The notes beneath the pieces are model-generated. The model was given only the letters and a program-made list of their open reading frames with translations. It was not told the DNA's origin and searched no databases. DNA of 64,000 nt from NCBI RefSeq assembly GCF_040718835.1, contig NZ_JBFEFG010000281.1:1-64000 (forward strand). The letters run 5' to 3'. Numbering within the stretch: position 1 is the stretch's first letter; each line of letters begins with the position of its first letter. Below, piece by piece: positions 17,195 through 24,254 of the stretch. Source of the DNA: Bremerella sp. JC817. Lineage in GTDB: Bacteria; Planctomycetota; Planctomycetia; Pirellulales; Pirellulaceae. The position numbers were made by a program, and so were the translations under genes.

Positions 17195-20100
17195 ATGTCG
17201 TCTAATACGCCCACCGGAAAACTTTGGGACGCAAGGTTACGGTCTATTCTTGACGCATCGCCTGACGCCATCATCGCTATTGACGAATCGGGCGACATCG
17301 TCGACTGGAACAAGCAGGCAAACACCACGTTCCAGTGGCCGCAACAGGTTTCTCGACTGCGCCTCTCCGACCTCTTTAAAACAGAGGATCTGCACGAGAT
17401 CATTTCGAGCATCATGACGCTGACCGATGCCGAAGCGAGCGGTCAACGCATCGAACTGGTCGCCCGCCGAGCCGATGGTAACCTTCTGCCGGTTGAGCTT
17501 TCCATCGGTCGCGTCGCGATCTCTGGCAAGACTTACTTCAACGCCTTCGTACGTGATATTACGGAATGGCGGCAAGAGGAAGAACTGCACAGCCGCAAGT
17601 TGCTGGAAGCCGAACTGGTCACCCAGGCCACCACCCACGCAGCCACCGCTCAGACGTTCACCGAATCGCTGCAGAAGCTTTTGAACATTGTCTGCACGCA
17701 GATCAACTGGCCGTTCGGTCATGTCTGGATGCCGTACGATTCTGGCTTGATGCTCGCCTCGTCGCACATCTGGTATCAAAACTCGGATCTCGACATCTCT
17801 GAGTTCATTGAAAAAACGCAAAGCACACAGTTCCGCTACGGTGAGGGCCTGCCTGGCATCATCTGGAAACGGCGAGAGCCCGTTTGGATGAACGAGTCCG
17901 ATATCAGCAACATGGTTCGGATGAGTTCGTATCAGGGTACCCCCATTCGATCCGCATTCGGTTTCCCTGTAATCGCGGACGGCGACGTGGTGACGATCCT
18001 CGAGTTCTTCCACACCGAATGCGTCGAACAGGACCAGGCTCTGCTCGATATTGTCCGCCGAGTCGGCGAAGAGATCGGCAAGATCGCCCAATCGCGACGA
18101 TTTGAACAACAACGAGCCCGCTTGGCAGCCATCGTCGATTCTTCGTACGACGCCATCATTGGCAAGACGCTCGATGGTCGTATTTCTAGCTGGAATTACG
18201 GTGCCGAGCTTGTTTACGGGTACAAGCAAGAAGAAGCCCTGGGACGTACAACGAACTTCCTGCTACCAGAACAACAGGAAACAGAAGAGCCAGAACTGCT
18301 GGAGGCGATGCGGAGCGGCGAACGACTCGAAGAGTTCGAGACCGTCCGAGTCCGCAAAGATGGCCAGACGATTCCGGTCAGCGTGACCCTTTCCCCTGTC
18401 GTCGATTCTTCCGGTCAGATTGTCGGGTCTTCGACGATCGAGCGCGACATCACCGAACGTCGCCGGGCAGAAGAAGAACTGCAGCGGGCACGCGACTCCG
18501 CCATCCGTGCCAGTCGAACGCGAGCGGAGTTTCTAGCGAACGTCAGCCACGAACTTCGCACGCCAATGAACGCCATCATTGGTATGACGTCGATGGCCTT
18601 AGACGAGCAACTTTCGCCTCAGCTCCGCGACTATTTGACGACCGCCAAAGACTCGGCCCACTCGCTGTTAACGCTCCTGAACGACATCCTCGATTTCTCA
18701 AAGCTGGAATCGGGCAAGTTCTCGATCGTCAAAGAGCATTTTATTCTGGCGGACGTGGTCGAAGAATCGATCAAAACGCTTTCCAATCAGGCCTTCGCGA
18801 AAGGTTTGGAATTGGTTTGTCGCATTCCGCGGAATCTCCCTCGCGAAGTGATCGGAGATGGCATTCGGCTTCGCCAGGTGCTGACGAACCTGATCAGCAA
18901 CGCCATCAAATTCACCGACCAGGGAGAAATCGTTGTCGCAATCGAAGTGGTGCGAATCTGGCCAGATGAAGCCCGGTTCCGCTTCTCGGTTACCGATACT
19001 GGGATTGGAATTCCGGCGGAAGAACAGCAGCGGATCCTGGAACCTTTCACCCAGGTCGACTCGTCCTCGACTCGCGTGCATGGCGGGACAGGTCTTGGCC
19101 TGGCCATCAGCTCTGAGCTTCTCCGCATGATGGGTGGGCGGCTTTCGCTGGTAAGCGAAGTGGGACAAGGAAGTAACTTCTCGTTCCGTCTCTCCTTTGA
19201 ACTGCCTACGGTTCAAGGAACCGACACAATCGACTCACTGCCGTTCGACAAACTGGATGGCCTGCCCGTTCTGGTGGTCGACGATAACGCGACCAACCGA
19301 AAGATCATCGCTGAAACCCTGACGATGTGGGGGATGAAGCCGCTGACCGCCAACGATGCACCTCAGGCCATCGGCATCTTGCAGCAGAACCTAGAGAACA
19401 ACATGTCATTCCCATTGGTCATCGTCGACGCACTGATGCCAGGGATGGATGGTTACGAGCTGTCGAAAGAGATTGGCAAGCTTCGTCCCGAATCGGAATC
19501 GCCTGTGATTCTGATGGTGTCTTCGGCCGATCGTCGTGAATTCCGCGATAACGAAAGCAACGTCAATATCTCTGCGTTCGTCCAGAAACCGGTCACGCAA
19601 ACCGATTTAATTCGCTCGATTTTGCGGGCCCTGCGACTCTCGCCTCCTTCCCAGTCGTTGCCGGTCAACAGCAGCATCGGGGTGCCCTTGGCTTCGCTAT
19701 CGGTCTTGCTGGCCGAAGATACCCCGGCCAATCAGAAGGTGGTGACCACCATGCTGAAGAAGCGCGGGCACTCGGTCACAGTCGCTCAGAATGGACGCGA
19801 AGCAGTCGAACTGTTCAAAAAGCAACGATTCGACGTTGTGCTGATGGACGTGCAGATGCCGATTCTCGACGGCTTTCAGGCAACGAGCGTCATCCGAGCT
19901 TTGGAACGAGGATCGAACACGAACACGCCAATCATCGCCATGACCGCACATGCTATGCGAGGCGACCGCGAAAAGTGCCTGGAAGCAGGGATGGACGCGT
20001 ACGTTGCCAAGCCGCTTGATGTGAAGCAGCTGCTGGGCCTGGTCGAGAGCGTGGCGGAAGATCACCAGCCCGCCACTTCCGAAAGCCCCGAGAACGGCGG

Positions 20101-20464
20101 TTCTGCGAAAGCGATGGGAGAACCATCGACGCCGGTGGTCGATTACGCAGGGGCGATGACAAGGCTTGGCAACGATGCCGAGTTGTTCAGCGAGTTCATT
20201 ATTTACTACGACGAAGACTCGAAACAACTCATCGAAGAGATCGCCAACGCGATCCAAACCCAGGCGACTGGGGACCTTCATCGCGCCGCCCATAATCTCA
20301 AGGGTTTGGCCTCGAATCTTGGCGCACAACGCGTTGTTAATGCCGCCTATCGCCTGGAACGCCTCGGGAAGAATGGCGAGCTCTCGCAAGCCCCTGCGGC
20401 TCTGGAAGACTTGCGCACCGAAATGGCGCGTCTGAATAAGGCCCTGGAAAACTATCGCGATTAG
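17195..20464 (+). CDS. Hybrid sensor histidine kinase (PAS-GAF-PAS-HisKA-HATPase-REC-REC-HPt)
   Basis: The 1089-residue protein has no obvious membrane helix, so it should be cytoplasmic. Domains in order: PAS (about 10-130, DASPDAIIAIDESGDIVDWN); GAF (about 145-295); second PAS (about 305-425, YDAIIGKTLDGRISSWNYGA); HisKA with phospho-acceptor His in FLANVSHELRTPMNAIIGM (about 452); HATPase (N box LRQVLTNLISNAIKF, G box GGTGLGLAIS); REC1 (about 690-815, acceptor Asp in VIVDALMPGMDG); REC2 (about 835-955, VVLMDVQMPILDG); and an HPt domain (about 990-1085, AHNLKGLASNLGA). It can run a complete phosphorelay internally and pass the phosphate to a separate regulator. The NtrC-type regulator 1.1 kb downstream on the other strand is an attractive partner. 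It contains heme-less PAS sequences, so the signal is unknown. Confidence 0.93.
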   Translation: MSSNTPTGKLWDARLRSILDASPDAIIAIDESGDIVDWNKQANTTFQWPQQVSRLRLSDLFKTEDLHEIISSIMTLTDAEASGQRIELVARRADGNLLPVELSIGRVAISGKTYFNAFVRDITEWRQEEELHSRKLLEAELVTQATTHAATAQTFTESLQKLLNIVCTQINWPFGHVWMPYDSGLMLASSHIWYQNSDLDISEFIEKTQSTQFRYGEGLPGIIWKRREPVWMNESDISNMVRMSSYQGTPIRSAFGFPVIADGDVVTILEFFHTECVEQDQALLDIVRRVGEEIGKIAQSRRFEQQRARLAAIVDSSYDAIIGKTLDGRISSWNYGAELVYGYKQEEALGRTTNFLLPEQQETEEPELLEAMRSGERLEEFETVRVRKDGQTIPVSVTLSPVVDSSGQIVGSSTIERDITERRRAEEELQRARDSAIRASRTRAEFLANVSHELRTPMNAIIGMTSMALDEQLSPQLRDYLTTAKDSAHSLLTLLNDILDFSKLESGKFSIVKEHFILADVVEESIKTLSNQAFAKGLELVCRIPRNLPREVIGDGIRLRQVLTNLISNAIKFTDQGEIVVAIEVVRIWPDEARFRFSVTDTGIGIPAEEQQRILEPFTQVDSSSTRVHGGTGLGLAISSELLRMMGGRLSLVSEVGQGSNFSFRLSFELPTVQGTDTIDSLPFDKLDGLPVLVVDDNATNRKIIAETLTMWGMKPLTANDAPQAIGILQQNLENNMSFPLVIVDALMPGMDGYELSKEIGKLRPESESPVILMVSSADRREFRDNESNVNISAFVQKPVTQTDLIRSILRALRLSPPSQSLPVNSSIGVPLASLSVLLAEDTPANQKVVTTMLKKRGHSVTVAQNGREAVELFKKQRFDVVLMDVQMPILDGFQATSVIRALERGSNTNTPIIAMTAHAMRGDREKCLEAGMDAYVAKPLDVKQLLGLVESVAEDHQPATSESPENGGSAKAMGEPSTPVVDYAGAMTRLGNDAELFSEFIIYYDEDSKQLIEEIANAIQTQATGDLHRAAHNLKGLASNLGAQRVVNAAYRLERLGKNGELSQAPAALEDLRTEMARLNKALENYRD

Positions 20465-20613
20465 GTCAACCTGACGCGACTGGTTCTTCGCAGACCACTT
20501 CTTTGCTGTTTTGGACTGACAGCGACCACTTTGCTATCAGCAACAATGGCTAAAGAGCGAATCCAGGCCGTTTTTACCCCGGTTTCTCGATTCGTCTCCA
20601 CCTTAGTTATGAA

Positions 20614-20630
20614 TTGGCACGCCATCTGCG
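20614..20630 (+). promoter_or_regulatory. Candidate sigma-54 promoter for the DUF1328 gene
   Basis: TTGGCACGCCATCTGCG has a perfect -24 box (TTGGCACG) and a -12 box with TGC at the exact spacing. It lies 95 bp before the ATG at 20725. Confidence 0.6.
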
Positions 20631-20724
20631 ATTAGTTCTTTCCAGAATCAACTGGCTAGTCCAACCCAAGGATGGCCAGTCACTTACGCAAACGACTTCT
20701 GAATTTCAAATAAGGAATGAAGCC

Positions 20725-20895
20725 ATGTTGAGTTGGGCTATTATGTTTCTGGTTATCGCACTGATCGCTGCTGCTCTTGGTTTTGGTGGTGTCGCTGGTG
20801 CGGCGACCGGTATCGCCAAGATCTTGTTCTTCGTGTTCCTGGTCTTGTTCCTGATCAGCTTGCTGTCGGGTGCAATCCGTCGACCAGTTTCCTAA
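20725..20895 (+). CDS. DUF1328-family small membrane protein
   Basis: The 56-residue protein begins [20 protein letters not shown], then [20 protein letters not shown], the DUF1328 (YtjA-like) pattern of two membrane helices around a Gly/Ala-rich turn. The ATG at 20725 was chosen over an upstream in-frame start at 20614 because it matches the family length and follows an AAGGAA. DUF1328 proteins are often found with stress genes; their activity is unknown. The gene is preceded by a sigma-54-like promoter and followed by a hairpin. Confidence 0.9.
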   Translation: MLSWAIMFLVIALIAAALGFGGVAGAATGIAKILFFVFLVLFLISLLSGAIRRPVS

Positions 20896-20914
20896 GCGAC
20901 TTAGCGGCGTTGCC

Positions 20915-20942
20915 AGGAGGGTCGCTACAAGACCCTCCTTTC
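20915..20942 (+). terminator. Terminator after DUF1328
   Basis: AGGAGGGTC (20915-20923) and GACCCTCCT (20931-20939) form a 9-bp perfect stem with a 7-nt loop, followed by a short T run. Confidence 0.75.
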
Positions 20943-21064
20943 CGAGCACGTTGAGGCCCGCAAGGGTACACGAAATCCAGCCAAGGAGTTTCGATTTAAA
21001 CCATCACGCATCAGCCCATTCAGGTTGATGCGTTTCGTAATTGTTGAGGCAGCAGACAATTCCC

Positions 21065-21565
21065 ATGGACGCTCCATCCCATCCCAAGCCGGAAGTCCAA
21101 AATCTAGTCGCAGAAATCGTGGAAGGTCTTCGCGAGTACCAATCCGTTCTCGTGGATTCGGCAGGTAAAGTAACAGACTCCGACGTCGCCAAGAAGCTTT
21201 ACGCGTTGGCAGGCGAGCATGCAGAGATGGAAGGCCAACTCCGCTACTTCGGCGGACAGAACATTTCCACAACCGCTCGCTCAAACTCACCATTTCTGAA
21301 TCAAATCCGATCGCTCGTTCAACGGCTTCGGCGGTTCGGCGACTTCTCGAAATCGCAGCTTCTTCTCTGCGAAATCATACAGACGGAAGACCGGATGATC
21401 CGCCGATTTAACGCGTTGATCGATCAGATCTCAGATTTGAAATGGCGCAGAAGGCTGACGGTTCAACTGAATCAACTATTGAACATGCGCGACGGGCTCG
21501 GAAGAATGAGCCAAGCCAAGCGGGCTGAACGCCCAGCGCCCGGCAACCATTTGTCACCGGGCTAA
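21065..21565 (+). CDS. Helical protein resembling the PA2169/DUF2383 group
   Basis: The 166-residue product is predicted all-helical. The stretch EIVEGLREYQSVLVDSAGKV followed by DVAKKLYALAGEHAEMEGQL has the same pattern as the first helical hairpin of the DUF2383 protein at 15376-15846, though similarity is weak. The C-terminal part is basic. The ATG at 21065 is preferred to a TTG at 21041, but no clear ribosome binding site decides it. It lies within the stress island, between DUF1328 and the convergent NtrC-type regulator. Confidence 0.62.
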   Translation: MDAPSHPKPEVQNLVAEIVEGLREYQSVLVDSAGKVTDSDVAKKLYALAGEHAEMEGQLRYFGGQNISTTARSNSPFLNQIRSLVQRLRRFGDFSKSQLLLCEIIQTEDRMIRRFNALIDQISDLKWRRRLTVQLNQLLNMRDGLGRMSQAKRAERPAPGNHLSPG

Positions 21566-21596
21566 AGTCGCGTTCTCAACGGAACGAACTCGGACT

Positions 21597-23063
21597 CTAT
21601 TCGTCCGAATTGATCACGTGGTCGATCGAAATATTTAGCGATCGAATCTTATTTCTCAGGCTGCCACGGGTAATCCCCAGCTTCTCGGCTGCCTTGGACT
21701 GATTGCCTTCGGTGGCCGTCAGAACGCGCGTCAACAGTTGGCGTTCCATCCACTCTAGGGCCTCAGCGTACATGTCGGAGGAGTTCGCCGATTCCAATTG
21801 CAGCAAAAAGCTTTGAAAATCAGCACCCGTTCCGCCATTGCTAACGACCGGAGCCTCTCCGATCGGAGCCGCCACCGGGCTGACGGGTGTATCGCCTTCA
21901 TGCAGCTCGCCGGGGAAGAATTCCGGAACCAAGACGGGGCCCACCGCCATCAACATGGCTTTTCGCAACACGCCTTGCAGCTCGCGGATATTGCCCGGCC
22001 AGGCATAGTCCAGCAACAGCCGAACCGCATCGTCCGAAATACCAGAGATCTGCTTGTTGAGTGACTTGTTGAACCGCGACAGGAAATGCTCCAGCAGCAA
22101 ACGCACGTCCTCGCCACGTTCACGCAGCGGCGGCAAATTGATTTGGAACGTGTTCAAGCGGTGATAAAGGTCCAGGCGGAACTCGCCATCCTCGATCATC
22201 TGTTCCAGATCGCGATTGGTAGCCGAGATGATGCGAACATTCGTCTCGATCGTTTCAGTGCCACCAACCCGCTCGAACTTTTGTTCTTGCAGCAGTCGCA
22301 GTACCTTGCTCTGAGTGGAAGGAGACATATCCCCGATTTCGTCGAGGAAGATCGTTCCGCCATTGCACTGCTCGAACTTGCCGATGTGGCGACGATCGGC
22401 GCCGGTGAAGGCCCCTTTCTCGTGGCCGAACAACTCGCTTTCCAGCAGGGTGTCCGACAACGCCGCACAGTTGATCGCCATGAAGCACTCGTTGCGGCGC
22501 GAGCTGTGGTGATAAATAGCCCGGGCGATCAGTTCTTTACCCGTTCCACTTTCGCCGAGAATCAGCACGGCGACATCTTGCGGTGCGACACGCCCAATTT
22601 TCTTGTAGACGTCCAGCATGCCCTGACTGCGACCGACCAGCAGGTCCCCCTTTTCGGTACTGGGGGCAGCTTCCTGCATATGCACCGGCGACTGCATCAG
22701 GCGGCGGGTATCGAAGGCCCGATCGACCAGGTCTTGAACTTCCTGCTTGTTGAGTGGCTTCAGCAGGTAGTCGTACGCCCCCCGCGACATCGCCTGGATG
22801 GCTGTATCGCTATCGTTCATCGCGGTGATGAAGATAATAGGCAGCTTCGGGTCGAGATGGCGAATCTGCGTCGCCAATTCCAATCCGTTCGCTTCGTGCA
22901 GCATGATGTCCAGAAGGAGGGCATCGGGCGATTCTCGTCGAATCAAATCGATCCCTTCTTCCGCGACGCTACACGTAAGAACCGAGACATCGGTCTCTTC
23001 AAACGTCTTCTCCACCAAACGGTGGACGGTTCGATCGTCATCGATCACTAACAATTTGGGCAT
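21597..23063 (-). CDS. NtrC-family sigma-54-dependent response regulator
   Basis: The 488-residue protein has an N-terminal receiver (residues 1-120; LLVIDDDR, acceptor Asp52 in LLLDIML, conserved Lys in LLKPL), a sigma-54-interacting AAA+ domain (about 140-370; Walker A GESGTGKE, sigma-54 contact motif GAFTGA, Walker B GGTIFLDEIGD) and a C-terminal Fis-type helix-turn-helix (NQSKAAEKLGITRGSLRNKI). GAFTGA is intact, so it should activate sigma-54 RNA polymerase. It is divergent from dps and lies amid several genes with -24/-12 promoter motifs. The hybrid kinase at 17195-20464 is the obvious candidate partner. Confidence 0.95.
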   Translation of the reverse strand: MPKLLVIDDDRTVHRLVEKTFEETDVSVLTCSVAEEGIDLIRRESPDALLLDIMLHEANGLELATQIRHLDPKLPIIFITAMNDSDTAIQAMSRGAYDYLLKPLNKQEVQDLVDRAFDTRRLMQSPVHMQEAAPSTEKGDLLVGRSQGMLDVYKKIGRVAPQDVAVLILGESGTGKELIARAIYHHSSRRNECFMAINCAALSDTLLESELFGHEKGAFTGADRRHIGKFEQCNGGTIFLDEIGDMSPSTQSKVLRLLQEQKFERVGGTETIETNVRIISATNRDLEQMIEDGEFRLDLYHRLNTFQINLPPLRERGEDVRLLLEHFLSRFNKSLNKQISGISDDAVRLLLDYAWPGNIRELQGVLRKAMLMAVGPVLVPEFFPGELHEGDTPVSPVAAPIGEAPVVSNGGTGADFQSFLLQLESANSSDMYAEALEWMERQLLTRVLTATEGNQSKAAEKLGITRGSLRNKIRSLNISIDHVINSDE

Positions 23064-23417
23064 AGAGGGCTCCTGGCCTGGGCTTTGCCTAATTGTAGAT
23101 AAATGCCGAAGTGTCTGAAATGGGCAGAACTCGAAGGAGCGTCAAAAACTCGTTCGGCAAACCACTTTAGGAACAACTTCCAACAAACAACTCAATCAAA
23201 CAAGGGTCGCTTCCCTGCCACTGCGATCGATTTTGGATCAGCCCCCTCGTCTTGCCCTCGAGGATTAGCCGTCTGCGTCGATCCGCAACTTATCAATCTA
23301 TAGATGCCATAGACCCTTATGTTACCGGTCTCTAGCAGCTTTCAATATCGCCTAAAAGGCCACCAAATTTCAATCGCTAATCGTGAAGTCCGAAGGTCCG
23401 GCATCGTTTTGGGCAGC

Positions 23418-23434
23418 TTGGCACGAGATTTTCT
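23418..23434 (+). promoter_or_regulatory. Imperfect sigma-54-like promoter upstream of dps
   Basis: TTGGCACGAGATTTTCT has a perfect -24 box, but the -12 box reads TTTC instead of TTGC. It sits 77 bp upstream of the dps start. The altered G of the GC pair lowers confidence. Confidence 0.35.
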
Positions 23435-23455
23435 TATCTCCTGGTCAACGCCCCC

Positions 23456-23472
23456 TGGTATTGGAAATACCA
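23456..23472. promoter_or_regulatory. Palindromic operator candidate upstream of dps
   Basis: TGGTATT-GGA-AATACCA is a perfect 7-bp inverted repeat with a 3-bp spacer, 39 bp before the dps start codon and just downstream of the sigma-54-like motif. It could bind a dimeric regulator. No known consensus is claimed. Confidence 0.45.
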
Positions 23473-23510
23473 AGGCACCGTTCCCTGAATCAACAACCAG
23501 GAGCCTGATC

Positions 23511-23987
23511 ATGACCATGGAATTCAAACGACACGTTCTCCCTGAAGGCAAAGCCAAGCCAACCGCCGAGCATCTCCAGAAAAACTTGATTGCGCTAATC
23601 GACCTTTCACTGGTCTTAAAGCAAGCGCACTGGAATGTCGTCGGCAAGAACTTCCGAGCCGTCCATCTGCAACTCGACGAGATCCTGCTGACTACGCGAG
23701 AAGCGACAGACACCGTCGCCGAACGCATTGTGATGATTGGCTTCTCGCCAGATGGCCGCTCAAGCACGGTTGCCAAAGAGACACCCCTCTCGGAATATGC
23801 CACCGGCTTTGTTGGCGTCGACGAGACCGTCAAGGCAGTTGCCGACGCGCTGCAAAAGACGATCTCCGAGCTTCGCGACTCCATTGAAGTCCTCGACGAC
23901 TTGGACCTGGTGAGCCAGGATCTGCTGATCGCGACTTCCAGCGAACTGGAAAAGCATCTCTGGATGGTTCAGGCTCAAGAGCTCTAA
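23511..23987 (+). CDS. dps: Dps-family DNA-protecting ferritin-like protein
   Basis: The 158-residue protein carries the Dps ferroxidase signature around KQAHWNVVGKNFRAVHLQLDE (His and Asp/Glu ligands) and the rest of the four-helix bundle (TDTVAERIVMIGFSPDGR). Dps dodecamers bind DNA and oxidise ferrous iron with hydrogen peroxide, protecting DNA in stress or starvation. The ATG at 23511 was chosen because it follows CAGGAG by 8 nt and gives the normal length; the longer frame upstream has no homology. A palindrome and a sigma-54-like motif lie upstream, and a strong terminator downstream. Confidence 0.93.
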   Translation: MTMEFKRHVLPEGKAKPTAEHLQKNLIALIDLSLVLKQAHWNVVGKNFRAVHLQLDEILLTTREATDTVAERIVMIGFSPDGRSSTVAKETPLSEYATGFVGVDETVKAVADALQKTISELRDSIEVLDDLDLVSQDLLIATSSELEKHLWMVQAQEL

Positions 23988-24013
23988 ACGATCAAGGCTA
24001 GTCCAAAGCCTCG

Positions 24014-24064
24014 AGCACGCCGGCGTAATTTGTCTCCCTCGCTTCCGCCGGCGTGCTTATTTTC
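24014..24064 (+). terminator. Rho-independent terminator after dps
   Basis: AGCACGCCGGCG and CGCCGGCGTGCT form a perfect 12-bp stem (24014-24025 with 24046-24057), followed by a T-rich tail. Confidence 0.88.
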
Positions 24065-24254
24065 TTGATCCACTGCCGACGAACGGCTTCTCTTGCGAAC
24101 CTCTCAAACTCTCCAGGTTCCGGTAAATCTCGCGAAATCCCCTTGCCTCGCCGCCCCTGTTCGGTCGAAACTTCAACCTATGCTAGTAGTGCCTGGTAAC
24201 GATCAGGCTCGCTTGTTCAGGAGCTGACTCGTCTAACCAAACCAGGAATCTGGA

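Noticed and set aside
17237-18229. 330-codon minus-strand frame
   Set aside because: Antisense of the hybrid kinase N-terminal half; no recognisable protein.
22086-23051. 321-codon plus-strand frame
   Set aside because: Antisense of the NtrC-type regulator; no domain, start site or independent coding signal.
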